Counted from the first letter of the stretch, positions 23,509-32,854 are shown. The stretch: 64,000 bases of DNA from Rhodospirillales bacterium (GCA_016699855.1 CP064988.1:1178001-1242000); one strand, 5' to 3'. Notes: generated by a model from the letters alone, not told the origin. Numbers and translations: made by a program.

Positions 23509-24600
23509 TCACCTCAGCTTCAGCGTGGAGAGGCCGACCAGCGCGAGCACCGTGGCGATGATCCAGAAGCGGATGACGATGGTCGGCTCGGCCCAGCCCT
23601 TCTTCTCGAAGTGGTGGTGCAGCGGCGCCATGCGGAACACGCGCCTGCCCGTGAGCTTGAACGACAGCACCTGGACGATCACCGACACCGTCTCCAGCAC
23701 GAACAGGCCGCCGACGATGGCGAGCACCACCTCGTGCTTGATGATGACGGCGATGGCGCCCAGCGCGCCGCCCATGGCCAGCGAGCCGGTGTCGCCCATG
23801 AACACCATGGCCGGCGGCGCGTTGAACCACAGGAAGCCGAGTCCGCCGCCGATCAGCGCCGCGCACAGCACGATCAGCTCGCCCGAGCCGGGGATGGCGT
23901 GGAGCTGCAGGTAGGTCGTGTAGACCGAGTTGCCGACGATGTAGCTGATGATCCCGAACACCGCCGTGGCGATGATCACCGGCACGATCGCCAGCCCGTC
24001 GAGGCCGTCGGTGAGGTTGACGGCGTTCGAGGCGCCGACGATCACCAGCGCGGCGAAGGCGAGGAACCCGATCGCGCCCAGCGGCACCAGCAGGCTCTTG
24101 AAGAACGGCAGCGCCACCTGGTGGCGCAGCGCCGCCGGCGAGGCGTCGGCGATCAGCGCCGCCGCCGCCATCGCGATGGCGACCGCGACCAGCAGCTTCA
24201 GCCGCCCCGACATGCCCTTCGGGTTGCGCTTGCTGACCTTGAGGTAGTCGTCGAGGAAGCCGATGCCGCCGAAGCCGAGCGTGACCAGCAGCACGATCCA
24301 GACGTAGCGGTTGCGCAGGTCGGCCCACAGCAGCGTGCCGACCACCAGCGCGATCAGGATCAGGAACCCGCCCATCGTCGGCGTGCCCTTCTTGGTCAGC
24401 AGGTGCGCTTCGGGCCCGTCCTCGCGGATCGGCTGGCCCTTGCCCTGCTTGCTGCGCAGCCAGTCGATCAGGCGGCCGCCGAACATGAAGGCCAGCAGCA
24501 GCGCGGTGATGAAGGCGCCGCCCGACCGGAACGTGATGTACCGGAACAGGTTCAGCGGACTGAACTGGTCGGCCAGCGGCGCCAGCAGATGGAACAGCAA
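23509..24600 (-). CDS. mraY: Phospho-N-acetylmuramoyl-pentapeptide transferase
   Basis: Integral membrane enzyme joining phospho-MurNAc-pentapeptide to undecaprenyl phosphate to make lipid I. 363 residues with about ten membrane helices. Signatures are [20 protein letters not shown] followed by TPTMGG, the Mg2+-binding [20 protein letters not shown] and the cytoplasmic HHHFEKKGW loop. The start is a TTG at 24600, one base after the murF stop, with GGGGAG about 10 nt upstream inside murF. The family N-terminus MLxxLLxPLADQ begins exactly here, so the rare start codon is well supported. Confidence 0.95.
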   Translation of the reverse strand: MLFHLLAPLADQFSPLNLFRYITFRSGGAFITALLLAFMFGGRLIDWLRSKQGKGQPIREDGPEAHLLTKKGTPTMGGFLILIALVVGTLLWADLRNRYVWIVLLVTLGFGGIGFLDDYLKVSKRNPKGMSGRLKLLVAVAIAMAAAALIADASPAALRHQVALPFFKSLLVPLGAIGFLAFAALVIVGASNAVNLTDGLDGLAIVPVIIATAVFGIISYIVGNSVYTTYLQLHAIPGSGELIVLCAALIGGGLGFLWFNAPPAMVFMGDTGSLAMGGALGAIAVIIKHEVVLAIVGGLFVLETVSVIVQVLSFKLTGRRVFRMAPLHHHFEKKGWAEPTIVIRFWIIATVLALVGLSTLKLR

Positions 24601-24601
24601 C

Positions 24602-26047
24602 TCAGACTCTCCCCGTCGCGCGCGGCGCCGTTCCGCCCAGCGCCAGTATCGCGTCGACCACGACCTTCATCCGCGACCCCAGCGATCCCTTGACCGCCAC
24701 GACGTCGCCCGGACGCAGCGCCTCGACGACGCGCTGCGCGATTCGCGCCGAGTCGGGCGCGTGCGCTGCCCGCAGGCCGGCGGGCAGCGCCCGCGACAGC
24801 GCCGCCATGTTGGGGCCGGCGGTGAACACCGCGTCGACCCCGGCCGCCGCGATGTCCGGCGCCAGCCCGACATGCAGCGCCTCGGCGTCGGCGCCGAGCT
24901 CGAGCATGTCGCCCAGCACCAGCAGCCGGCGGCCGCCCGGCCCCGGCGTCGTCGTCGCCAGCACCGCCAGCATGGCGCGGACCGCGACCGGGCTGGCGTT
25001 GTAGCTCTCGTCGACCAGCTCGATCTCGCCGCCGCCGAACGCCACCCGCCGGCGCGCGCCGCGGCCGGCGGGCGCGCTGACCGATTCCAGCGCCGCGGCC
25101 GCCGCCACCGGATCGGCGCCCAGCGCCGCGACCGCCGCCAGCACCGCCTGCGCGTTCATCGCCCAGTGGGCGCCGGGGGCGCCGACGCGATAGCGGAGTT
25201 CGCGGCCGTCCACCAGCGACCGAACGTCGCTACCGGCCGCGTCCAGCGCGCAATCCAGCAGCCGGAATTCGGCGTCGGCGTGGCGGCCGAAGCCCACCAC
25301 CCGGGCGACGCCCTCGGCGCGGGCCCGCGCCGCCAGCGTCCCGAAGTGTGGATTGTCGCGCGGCAGCACGGCGGTGCCGCCGGCCATGCCGGCGAAGATC
25401 CGCGCCTTCTCCTCCGCGATCGCCGCCTCGGTGCCGAAATGCTCGAGATGGACGCCGGCGATGGTCGTGATCACCCCGACATGGGCCGCCGTCATGCGCG
25501 CCAGGGGCTCGATCTCGCCGGGATGATTGGTGCCGATCTCGCACACCGCGTAGCGCGTCGATGGCGGCAGCCGCGCCAACGTGAGCGGCACGCCGATATG
25601 GTTGTTGTGGCTGGCGTCGGCGCCGTGGGTGGGGGCCTGCGCCGACAGGACGTGTCGCAGCGCGTCCTTCGTGCTGGTCTTGCCGACGCTGCCGGTGACG
25701 GCGACGATCCGCGCCGTCGCGCGCGCGCGGGCCGCGCGGCCCAAACCGACCAGCGCCGCCAGCGTGTCGTCGGCGACCAGCAGCGGGCCGGTCGCGTCCA
25801 GAGCCTCGGCCTGCGACGCCGCGACCAGCGCGGCGGCGGCGCCGGCCGCGAAGGCGCGACCCACGAAGGCGTGGCCGTCCATGCTCTCGCCCCGGATCGC
25901 GACGAACAGGTCCCCCGGACGCAGCGTGCGCGAATCGATCGAGACCCCCGCCGCCTCCCAGCCGGCGGCGCCGACCGCGCGCGCGCCCGAGGCGGCGATC
26001 GCGTCGCGCGCGGTCCACAACGGCGGGCGCGGCGGCATCGCGGTCAT
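24602..26047 (-). CDS. murF: UDP-MurNAc-tripeptide--D-alanyl-D-alanine ligase
   Basis: Adds the D-Ala-D-Ala made by Ddl to finish the pentapeptide precursor. 481 residues from ATG 26047, overlapping the murE stop (ATGA). Motifs are [19 protein letters not shown], the P-loop [19 protein letters not shown], the [13 protein letters not shown] segment, [19 protein letters not shown] and LGDMLELG. It ends one base before mraY. No defect seen. Confidence 0.96.
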   Translation of the reverse strand: MTAMPPRPPLWTARDAIAASGARAVGAAGWEAAGVSIDSRTLRPGDLFVAIRGESMDGHAFVGRAFAAGAAAALVAASQAEALDATGPLLVADDTLAALVGLGRAARARATARIVAVTGSVGKTSTKDALRHVLSAQAPTHGADASHNNHIGVPLTLARLPPSTRYAVCEIGTNHPGEIEPLARMTAAHVGVITTIAGVHLEHFGTEAAIAEEKARIFAGMAGGTAVLPRDNPHFGTLAARARAEGVARVVGFGRHADAEFRLLDCALDAAGSDVRSLVDGRELRYRVGAPGAHWAMNAQAVLAAVAALGADPVAAAAALESVSAPAGRGARRRVAFGGGEIELVDESYNASPVAVRAMLAVLATTTPGPGGRRLLVLGDMLELGADAEALHVGLAPDIAAAGVDAVFTAGPNMAALSRALPAGLRAAHAPDSARIAQRVVEALRPGDVVAVKGSLGSRMKVVVDAILALGGTAPRATGRV

Positions 26048-27543
26048 GCGGCGGCTCCGCGCGCGCCGGACGCCAGTTCGCGCGCGACCGCGGCGTCGTC
26101 GAACGGCAGCGTGACGCCACCGATGGTCTGGCCGCGCTCGTGGCCCTTGCCGGCGACGACCACGACGTCGTCGGCCGAGCGCGCCGCCTCGAGGCCGGCG
26201 GCGATCGCGGCGCGGCGGCCCTGGGCGATGTCGACGACATGCGCGGCGCCCACCGGCACGCCGGCCATGATCGCGGCCCGGATCGCCGCGGCGTCCTCGC
26301 CGCGCGGGTTGTCGTCGGTGACGAAGGCGGCGTCGGCCAGGCGCGCGGCGATCGCGCCCATGATCGGCCGCTTGCCGGCGTCGCGGTCGCCGCCGCAGCC
26401 GAACACCACGATCAGCCGGCCGCGCACGTGCGGGCGCAGCGCCTCCAGCATCTTCTCCAGCGCGTCCGGCTTGTGGGCGTAGTCGACCAGCACCGCCGCG
26501 CCGAGCGGATGCGTCGCCACGCGCTCGAGCCGGCCGGGCGCGCCGGTCAGGCGCGACAGCGCCGCCGTCGCCACGTCGGCCGTGACACCGCCGGCGACCG
26601 CCAGACCGAGCGCCGCCAGCGCGTTGCCGGCCATGAACGCGCCGATCAACGGCAGGTCGACCTCGTGCCGCCGGCCGAAGATCTCGACGTCGAGGACCTG
26701 TCCGGCGCCACGCGGCCGCGATGCGCGCAGACGCAGCGCGTCGCCCGCCGCGCCGTAGCGCCACACCGGCAGGCCGCGCCGTCGGCAAATCTCGAGCAGC
26801 GCCGCGGTCTCCGGCGAATCGGCGTTGAGCACCGCGGTCGCACCCTCCGGCAGCAGCTCGGAGAACAACCGCGCCTTGGCGGCCAGGTAGGCCGCCATGT
26901 CGGGATGGTAGTCGAGATGGTCGCGCGACAGGTTGGTGAAAGCCGCCGCCGTGAAGCGGATGCCGTCGAGCCGGAACTGGTCGAGCCCGTGGCTCGACGC
27001 CTCGACGGCGGCGCGCGACACGCCGGCACGCGCCAGCGCCGCCAAGGTCTGGTGCAACGCCACCGGATCGGGCGTCGTCAGGCCGGGCGGGCTGGCCAAC
27101 GCGGGCGACACGACCCCGAGCGTGCCGAGGCTGGCGGCGCGCAGGCCGGCGACCTCGAAGATCTGACGCGCGAACTCCACCGTCGAGGTCTTGCCGCTGG
27201 TGCCGGTGACGGCGACGACGACCTCGGGCTGCGCGCCGGCGAACACCGCCGCCATGCGCGCCAGCCGCCGGCGCGGCTCGGCGTCGCGCACGACGGCGAC
27301 ACCGGCGGGCACGCCGTCGAGCGTAGCGGTCGTCGACGCCAGCACCGCGACCGCGCCCGACGCGGCGGCTTGCGCCGCGAAGCGCGCCCCGTCGACGCGT
27401 CCGCCCGGCAGCGCCGTGAACAGCCAGCCCGGCCGCACGGCACGCGAATCGGCGGTGATGCCGGCGATCTCGGGATCTGACGCCAGCGGCGGCGATGCCG
27501 CGCCGCGCGGCGCCGAGAGACCGACCAGCTCGGACAGGCGCAT
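26044..27543 (-). CDS. murE: UDP-MurNAc-L-Ala-D-Glu--meso-diaminopimelate ligase
   Basis: Adds the third stem-peptide residue. 499 residues, normal length. Motifs are TADSRAVRPGWLFTALPG, the P-loop VTGTSGKTSTVEF, EASSHGLDQFR and NLSRDHLDYHPDM. The DNPRGED motif, diagnostic of meso-diaminopimelate rather than lysine specificity, lies near residue 410. ATG 27543 is one base after the ftsI stop. It overlaps murF by 4 nt. Confidence 0.96.
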   Translation of the reverse strand: MRLSELVGLSAPRGAASPPLASDPEIAGITADSRAVRPGWLFTALPGGRVDGARFAAQAAASGAVAVLASTTATLDGVPAGVAVVRDAEPRRRLARMAAVFAGAQPEVVVAVTGTSGKTSTVEFARQIFEVAGLRAASLGTLGVVSPALASPPGLTTPDPVALHQTLAALARAGVSRAAVEASSHGLDQFRLDGIRFTAAAFTNLSRDHLDYHPDMAAYLAAKARLFSELLPEGATAVLNADSPETAALLEICRRRGLPVWRYGAAGDALRLRASRPRGAGQVLDVEIFGRRHEVDLPLIGAFMAGNALAALGLAVAGGVTADVATAALSRLTGAPGRLERVATHPLGAAVLVDYAHKPDALEKMLEALRPHVRGRLIVVFGCGGDRDAGKRPIMGAIAARLADAAFVTDDNPRGEDAAAIRAAIMAGVPVGAAHVVDIAQGRRAAIAAGLEAARSADDVVVVAGKGHERGQTIGGVTLPFDDAAVARELASGARGAAA

Positions 27544-27544
27544 G

Positions 27545-29380
27545 TCAGCGCTCCCCCGAGGTGGCGGCCTCGACCAGCTGGCCGATGGTCGGCGTCGCCG
27601 CGGCGACGCGCGGCCCGGCCGGCGCGGTGGCGACGACGGGCGCGCTCTGGGCCGGCGCCTGCGGCGACGCCGGCGCGGGCGCTTGCGCCAATGCCTTGGC
27701 CACCGCCGCCGGATCGACCGGCGCGATGCCGTACAGCGTCGTCATGTGCGTGATGATCGCCTTGACCGACGGCGCCGCGACCACGCCGCCGGTGGCGTAG
27801 CCGCCGGTGTCCTTGGTGCCTTTCGGCTCGTCGATCGAGAACACCACGACGTACCTGGGATCGCGCATCGGGAACGCGCCGACGAACGAGCTGATCAGCG
27901 CCTTCTCGCGGTAGCCGTGCTTGCCCGGCTTCTCGGCCGTCCCGGTCTTGCCGCCGACCTCGTAACCCGGCACCTCGGCCGCCTTGCCGGTGCCCTCGGT
28001 CACGGTCAGGCGCAGCAGGTCGCGCATCTGGCGCGACGTCTTCTCGGAGATCACGCGCTTGCCGTTCTCGCCCTTGCCGGGCTCGCGGCGCAGCAGCGTC
28101 GGCTTGTAGAGGACGCCGCCGTTGATCATGGCCGTCGTCGCCGAGGCGACGTGCAGCGGCGTCACCGACATGCCGTGGCCGAACGCGATGGTCAGCATGT
28201 TGATGCGCCGCCACTGCTTCGGATACAGCGGATGTCCGACCTCCGGCAGCTCGACCTGCACCGGCCGCAGCATGCCCAGCTTCTCGAAGAAGGCGCGCTG
28301 GCCCTCGACGCCGACCTCGGCCGCCATCTTGGCCGAGCCGATGTTCGAGGAGAACCGGAACACGTCGGCCACCGTCATGGCCCGGTTCTGCCCGTGGTAG
28401 TCCTTGATCGTGAAGCGGTCGATCTTGATCGGCTGGCTGGCGTCGAACACCGACGCCGTGGTGAAACGGCCGGTGTCGAGCGTCATCGCGGTGTTGAAGA
28501 TCTTGAAGGTCGAGCCCTGCTCGTAGACGCCCAGCGTCGAGCGGTTGAACAAAGCGTCGTTGCTGATGGTGCGGTGCTTGTTGGGGTCGTAGGCAGGCAG
28601 CGACGCCAGCGCCAGCACCTCGCCGCTGGAGGCGTCGATCACCGCCGCCGTGGCGCCGATCGCGCTGAAGCGCTGCGTGGCGCGCACCACCTCCTGCTCG
28701 ACGAAGCGCTGCAGCCGCACGTCGATCGACAGCCGTAGCGTCTCGCCCGCCTTCAACCGCTCGTCGAACTGCTTCTCGACGCCCGCCAGCCCGACGTTGT
28801 CGACGCCGGTGTAGCCGAGGATGTGCGGCGCGATCGCGCCCTGCGGGTAGAAGCGCCGCTCCTCCGGCTGGAACTCGAAGCCCGGCAGGCCCAGCCGCAT
28901 GACCGCCGCGTGCTCGCGCGGCGACAGGCCGCGCTTGATCCACACGAAGCTGCGTCCCGACAGCAGACGCTCGCGGATCTCCTCGGCCTTCAGGTCAGGA
29001 AGGGTCGCCGAAAGCCGCTGGACGGCCTCCTCGACGTCGAGCACCAGCTTGGGCGTGGCGAACAGCGACATCACCGGCAGAGAGGTGGCCAGCACGACGC
29101 CGTTGCGGTCGACGATCTCGGCGCGCTCGCCCTGGATCTGGCCGCCATTGACCGCCCGGGTCACGCCCGGCTCGCCGCCCTCGCGCAGCAGCGACACGTA
29201 GGCCATCCGCAGGCCGACCGCCACGAACAGGCAGGTGAACAGCACGGCGCCCACAGCCAGCCGCGCCCGCGCTAGATCGAGCGCGTCGGCCGCCGGCGGA
29301 AGGTCGCGGCGCGCGGCCTCGGCCGGCGGCGGCTCCAGCGGATCGCGCTTCGGGGCGCGACGGAAGAGGCGGCCGATCAC
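27545..29380 (-). CDS. ftsI: Septal peptidoglycan transpeptidase FtsI (PBP3)
   Basis: Class B penicillin-binding protein that crosslinks septal peptidoglycan made by FtsW. 611 residues. A cytoplasmic tail precedes one membrane segment at about 40-62 (LAVGAVLFTCLFVAVGLRMA). The pedestal domain follows, then the transpeptidase domain with STFK (Ser290), SSN (344-346) and KTGT (478-481). ATG 29380 overlaps the restored ftsL stop as ATGA. A Pro/Ala-rich tail of about 50 residues closes the protein. Confidence 0.96.
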   Translation of the reverse strand: MIGRLFRRAPKRDPLEPPPAEAARRDLPPAADALDLARARLAVGAVLFTCLFVAVGLRMAYVSLLREGGEPGVTRAVNGGQIQGERAEIVDRNGVVLATSLPVMSLFATPKLVLDVEEAVQRLSATLPDLKAEEIRERLLSGRSFVWIKRGLSPREHAAVMRLGLPGFEFQPEERRFYPQGAIAPHILGYTGVDNVGLAGVEKQFDERLKAGETLRLSIDVRLQRFVEQEVVRATQRFSAIGATAAVIDASSGEVLALASLPAYDPNKHRTISNDALFNRSTLGVYEQGSTFKIFNTAMTLDTGRFTTASVFDASQPIKIDRFTIKDYHGQNRAMTVADVFRFSSNIGSAKMAAEVGVEGQRAFFEKLGMLRPVQVELPEVGHPLYPKQWRRINMLTIAFGHGMSVTPLHVASATTAMINGGVLYKPTLLRREPGKGENGKRVISEKTSRQMRDLLRLTVTEGTGKAAEVPGYEVGGKTGTAEKPGKHGYREKALISSFVGAFPMRDPRYVVVFSIDEPKGTKDTGGYATGGVVAAPSVKAIITHMTTLYGIAPVDPAAVAKALAQAPAPASPQAPAQSAPVVATAPAGPRVAAATPTIGQLVEAATSGER

Positions 29381-29930
29381 CGGGGCCCCCCGCGCATGGC
29401 GGCCGAACCCGCCGGCCTCTCGGATGCCTCGCCCTCCTCCAGCGGTCCGGCGGTGATCGGCTCGGGCGGCAGGTCGCGCGCGCGCCCCGGCTGGGGGCGG
29501 GTCTGCGCGGAGGCCGGCGCTGGGGCGCCGGCCTCCGGTCGCGCGGCGGTCCGGGGCGTCGTCGACGCCGAGGGGGCGTCGGTAGACGAGGGGCTCCGGT
29601 TCCGGGCCCCTTTTGTGGCGTCGTCTTGTTGCCGTCGACGATCGCCCCGCCGCCGCGGCGGATGGGAATCTGGTCTATGCGGCCGATCTGGCGCGCGCCG
29701 ATCGGCTGCAGATGCACGTATTTGTCGTTCAGCCGCTCGATGCGCTGCAGCTCGCCGAGATGCGCCCACTCGACCCGCAGCACGTGGGTGGCGCGCTGGT
29801 TGTCGACGATCTGGCGGTTGATGCCCTCGATTCGCTCCTTCACCTCCTCGACACGGTACTTCACGAGGAAAAGCCCGATCCCCGTGGAGATCGCCGCGAC
29901 GACCCAGAAGGCGACGCCGCGGTTGATCAT
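29377..29930 (-). CDS. ftsL: Cell division protein FtsL, with a frame change near 29610
   Basis: Small bitopic divisome protein that works with FtsQ/FtsB and FtsW/FtsI. ATG 29930 overlaps the rsmH stop. The N-terminus has one membrane segment (VAFWVVAAISTGIGLFLV) and a coiled coil (VEEVKERIEGINRQIVDNQR), with LNDKYVHLQPIGARQIG typical of FtsL. After VDGNKTTPQKG this frame runs far into ftsI without a stop. The adjacent frame carries an Ala/Pro/Arg-rich tail that stops at 29377 in an ATGA overlap with ftsI. The 554-nt span is one base short of 185 codons. The break is at an A4G4 run (29607-29614), either a missing A or a -1 slip. Expected product about 184 residues. Confidence 0.85.
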
Positions 29931-30880
29931 GCGGCGCCTCCGGCGGCCGCCAGCCGCTCGCCGACGCGCAGCCGCGCCGAGCGCGCGCGCGGATTGGCGG
30001 CGACCTCGGCCTCGCCCGGCGTGACGGGGCGGCGCGTGACGACGCGCCACCGCGGCGCGCGCGCCGCGGCCGCGGCAGGCGGCGCGTGGCGCGACGGCCG
30101 CGGGCCGGAATCGGCGCCGTCGCGCAGGAACGCCTTGACGGCGCGGTCCTCGAGCGAATGGAACGACACCACCGCGAGGCGGCCGCCGGGCGCCAGCAAC
30201 TCCTCGGCGGCGGCGAGACCGCGCTCGAGCTCGCCCAGCTCGTCGTTCACGTGGATGCGCAGCGCCTGGAAGGTCCGCGTCGCGGGATCGATCTTGTCGC
30301 GCGCGGCGGCGGGACCCAGCGCGCGGCGCACCACGTCGGCCAGCTCGGCGGTGCGCTCGAACGGCTTCTCGGCGCGGCGCGCCACGATGGCGCGCGCCAC
30401 GCGGCGCGACTGCCGCTCCTCGCCGTAGGCGTAGATCACGTCGGCCAGCTCGCCGGCCTCGGCGCGGTTGACGAACTCCGCCGCCGTCGGGCCGTCGCCG
30501 GACATGCGCATGTCCAGCGGCCCGTCGTTGCGGAACGAGAAGCCGCGCTCGGCGCGGTCGAACTGCATCGACGACACGCCGAGATCCATCGCCACGCCGT
30601 CGACGGCGGCGACGCCGCGCGCGCCCAGCAGCCCGACCATGTCGCCGAAGCGTCCCTCGAGCACCGCCAGGCGGCCGCCGGACTCCGCCTCCATGGGCCG
30701 CGCCGCGCGCACCGCGTCCGGATCGCGGTCGATGCCGAACACGCGTCCCGCCGCGGTCGCCAGCAGCGCGCGGCTGTAGCCGCCGGCGCCGAACGTGGCG
30801 TCGACATAGGTGCCGCCGGCCTTCACCGCGAGCGCGTCGAGCACCTCGGCGGCCATCACGGGGACATGCGGCGCGCTCAT
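29927..30880 (-). CDS. rsmH: 16S rRNA (cytosine(1402)-N4)-methyltransferase
   Basis: RsmH (MraW) methylates C1402 in the ribosomal P site. 317 residues from ATG 30880, which overlaps the mraZ stop (ATGA); upstream Met at 31012 is rejected. Signatures are HVPVMAAEVLDAL, YVDATFGAGGYSRALL (SAM motif I), MDLGVSSMQFD, RGFSFRNDGPLDMRM and VVSFHSLEDRAVKAFL. It is the second gene of the cluster, its usual position. Confidence 0.96.
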   Translation of the reverse strand: MSAPHVPVMAAEVLDALAVKAGGTYVDATFGAGGYSRALLATAAGRVFGIDRDPDAVRAARPMEAESGGRLAVLEGRFGDMVGLLGARGVAAVDGVAMDLGVSSMQFDRAERGFSFRNDGPLDMRMSGDGPTAAEFVNRAEAGELADVIYAYGEERQSRRVARAIVARRAEKPFERTAELADVVRRALGPAAARDKIDPATRTFQALRIHVNDELGELERGLAAAEELLAPGGRLAVVSFHSLEDRAVKAFLRDGADSGPRPSRHAPPAAAAARAPRWRVVTRRPVTPGEAEVAANPRARSARLRVGERLAAAGGAA

Positions 30881-31353
30881 GCGGCGCCGCCGCGCGCCGC
30901 GCGCACACGGCCGTCGAACGCCGCGCGCTCCGTCGCCTGCTGCGCCGCCCACGCCTCGGCGCTCCAGATCTGGAAGAAGTTGTTGCGGCCGACGAACACC
31001 AACTGCTCGCAACCCGCCCCGACCACGTCCTTCAACGACGCCGGCAGCGACAGGCGGCCTTCGCCGTCGAACCCGACATCGACCGCGACGCTCGCGAGGT
31101 AGCCGGCGGGGTTGGCGCCGTCCGTGAACAACTCGGCGTCGAACGCGCCCGCCTTGGTCTCGGCGGCGGCGCTGAGCTTGGCCATCAGCGCCTGGAACGC
31201 GCGCATGCCGCGCGCGTCGATCGCGTCATGGGTGGCGGAGCGGAAACCGATGAAGCCGTCGAAGCCGTCGGCGGAGAGATGGGCGCGCCAAGAGGCCGGC
31301 AGTGAAACCCGCCCCTTCTTGTCCACTTTCATGGTGTACGTGGACAGGAACAT
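30877..31353 (-). CDS. mraZ: Transcriptional regulator MraZ
   Basis: AbrB-fold regulator that binds upstream of its own operon and tunes division-gene expression. 158 residues from ATG 31353; the upstream in-frame Met at 31392 lacks family sequence. The two SpoVT/AbrB-like halves are visible: FLSTYTMKVDKKGRVSLPA and, in the second half, VDVGFDGEGRLSLPASL. It heads the dcw operon. Four GGG repeats with 10-bp period upstream (31428-31461) are the likely target. Confidence 0.95.
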   Translation of the reverse strand: MFLSTYTMKVDKKGRVSLPASWRAHLSADGFDGFIGFRSATHDAIDARGMRAFQALMAKLSAAAETKAGAFDAELFTDGANPAGYLASVAVDVGFDGEGRLSLPASLKDVVGAGCEQLVFVGRNNFFQIWSAEAWAAQQATERAAFDGRVRAARGGAA

Positions 31354-31427
31354 GCGCCGTCCCGTGCGCCTGTGCCGTCGCTGCCGCCCCACGCGGCCGT
31401 GACCCCCATGGCCTATTTGGTGGCTTT

Positions 31428-31461
31428 TGGGTATCTACGGGATATCACGGGAATTTACGGG
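31428..31461 (-). promoter_or_regulatory. Likely MraZ operator: four GGG repeats at 10-bp period
   Basis: On the plus strand GGG trinucleotides recur at 31429-31431, 31439-31441, 31449-31451 and 31459-31461, in the contexts TTGGG, ACGGG, ACGGG and ACGGG, separated by A+T-rich 7-nt spacers. The spacing equals one helical turn, as in the TGGG-type direct repeats known to bind MraZ in other bacteria. They lie 75-108 bp before the mraZ start codon and overlap the predicted promoter spacer and -10, so MraZ should repress here. The strand orientation of the repeat was not compared with characterised sites. Confidence 0.75.
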
Positions 31462-31468
31462 ACGTCAA
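31440..31468 (-). promoter_or_regulatory. Candidate promoter of the dcw cluster
   Basis: Read on the minus strand, TTGACG (31463-31468, five of six matches to a -35) is followed after 16-17 nt by GATATC/ATATCC near 31440-31446, a weak -10. It lies about 90 bp upstream of mraZ and is threaded by the GGG repeats. No other -35-like hexamer in this gap is as good. Confidence 0.5.
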
Positions 31469-31626
31469 TTCATTCAGGGCCGAAAACCGGATATTTGACA
31501 GGAACTTAGGCCCGTTCTGCCTCCGTTTCCGGGAATCCACCGCCAGAGGCGGCAGGTTTGCCTGCACCACAATATGCAGTAGTCGCATCCGCGTCATGCT
31601 TGGCGCGAATTTACCATGGGGCGCCG

Positions 31627-31650
31627 TTATCCACAAAGCGGTTTGGATAA
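31627..31650. promoter_or_regulatory. Inverted pair of DnaA-box-like 9-mers
   Basis: 31627-31635 reads TTATCCACA, the exact consensus DnaA box. 31642-31650 is TTATCCAAA on the other strand, one mismatch. They face each other across 6 bp. They lie between divergent mraZ and dioxygenase promoters, not beside dnaA or parAB, so a replication origin is not implied. DnaA-dependent control of either gene is possible. Confidence 0.45.
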
Positions 31651-31780
31651 CCCCGCCCCGGCCGTTTGGCGGGCCGAAATCAGCCTCGATCCGACGTCCG
31701 AACCGCCCTGCCGGCCCCCGGGGCTGGCGACCGACCGCCGGGCGCGGCATCATCGGCGGGTGAACGGAGGATGCCTCGCG

Positions 31781-32854
31781 ATGACGGCGCGGATGAAACT
31801 GACCGATCCCAGCGTCTGGCTGGGTAGCGAGATCGCGCGTTCGTCACGCTGGATCCGCGATCTGCCGGCCGGCGCCGCCGCCGAGATCGACGCCGCGCTC
31901 GACGGCGTCAAAAGCCGCGGCCTGGCGTGGTCGGACATCACCCGCGGCGATTTTCCGCTGCCGTCGCTGGCGCCGCTGTTCGCCGACATCGCCGACGAGC
32001 TGGAGAACGGCAGCGGCATGGTGAAGCTGCGCGGCTTCCCTGTCGGCCGTTACGACGAGGCCGAGCTACGCCAGATCTATTTCGGCTTCGGACAACATCT
32101 GGGCACGCCCGTGTTCCAGAACCGTAGCGGCGAGTTGATGCGCGCGATCCGCGACGAGGGCGCCGCGGTCGGGCGGCTGTACGGCCAGGTCCAGACCGAA
32201 GGCGCACCAGGCGCCGGCGGCAAGACGTTCCTGTCGTCCTACGCGCGCACCCTGACCAACAACCTGCTGCGTTTCCACACCGACCGCACCGACGTCGTCG
32301 GACTGCTCTGCGTGCGCCAGGCCCGCGCCGGCGGCGTCAGCCGGCTCTGCAGCACCGGCGCGATCCACAACGCCTTCCTCGAGCGCCGGCCGGACCTGCT
32401 GGAGGTGCTGTTCCAGGATTTCTGGCGCAGCCGGCTGGGCGAGGAATCGAAGGACCCCTCGACCGTCTATCCGCTGCCGATCCTCGGCCTGCGCGACGGC
32501 AGGCTGACCAGCCACTACTCGCTGACCTTCATCGAGGCGGCGGAGCTGGTGCCCGGCGTGCCGAAGCTGACCGCGGCGCAACGAGAGGCGATCGACATGC
32601 TGATGGCCGTGGCCGACGAGTTGTCGTTCGAGATGACGCTGGCTCCCGGCGATCTGCAGCTCATCAACAGCCACGTCACCTACCACGGCCGCACCGCGTT
32701 CGAGGACGACGCCGCGACCGGGCACGACCGGCTGCTGCTGCGGCTGTGGCTGACCGTGCCGAACAACCGGGCGCTGCCGGAAGGCCACGAGGTGCTGTGG
32801 CGCGAGATCGCCGCCGGCACCCCGCGCGGCGGCATCGCCCAGGTCCCGGCCTGA
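31781..32854 (+). CDS. TauD/TfdA-family Fe(II)/2-oxoglutarate dioxygenase
   Basis: 357 residues from ATG 31781, with GGAGG at 31766-31770; the frame is open further upstream by chance. The double-stranded beta-helix signature is present: HTD (His166, Asp168) in LLRFHTDRTD, a distal His302 in HVTYHGRTAFEDD and an Arg in LLLRLWL, the 2-oxoglutarate anchor. NSHVTYHGRTAFED is typical of clavaminate-synthase-like members. The substrate cannot be read from sequence. It is divergent from mraZ. Taurine use is not implied, as no transport genes are near. Confidence 0.82.
   Translation: MTARMKLTDPSVWLGSEIARSSRWIRDLPAGAAAEIDAALDGVKSRGLAWSDITRGDFPLPSLAPLFADIADELENGSGMVKLRGFPVGRYDEAELRQIYFGFGQHLGTPVFQNRSGELMRAIRDEGAAVGRLYGQVQTEGAPGAGGKTFLSSYARTLTNNLLRFHTDRTDVVGLLCVRQARAGGVSRLCSTGAIHNAFLERRPDLLEVLFQDFWRSRLGEESKDPSTVYPLPILGLRDGRLTSHYSLTFIEAAELVPGVPKLTAAQREAIDMLMAVADELSFEMTLAPGDLQLINSHVTYHGRTAFEDDAATGHDRLLLRLWLTVPNNRALPEGHEVLWREIAAGTPRGGIAQVPA

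Larger units (their letters stand above)
31354..31780. other. Divergent regulatory region between mraZ and the dioxygenase gene
   Basis: This 427-bp gap is distinctly A+T-richer than its flanks between 31400 and 31660. It holds the MraZ repeats and promoter, two inverted DnaA-box-like 9-mers at 31627-31650, and the ribosome binding site GGAGG (31766-31770) of the plus-strand gene. No further ORF with coding bias is evident. Confidence 0.7.

Noticed and set aside
31627..31650. Chromosome replication origin
   Set aside because: Only two DnaA-like boxes are present, with no dnaA, dnaN, parAB or A+T-rich unwinding cluster nearby.
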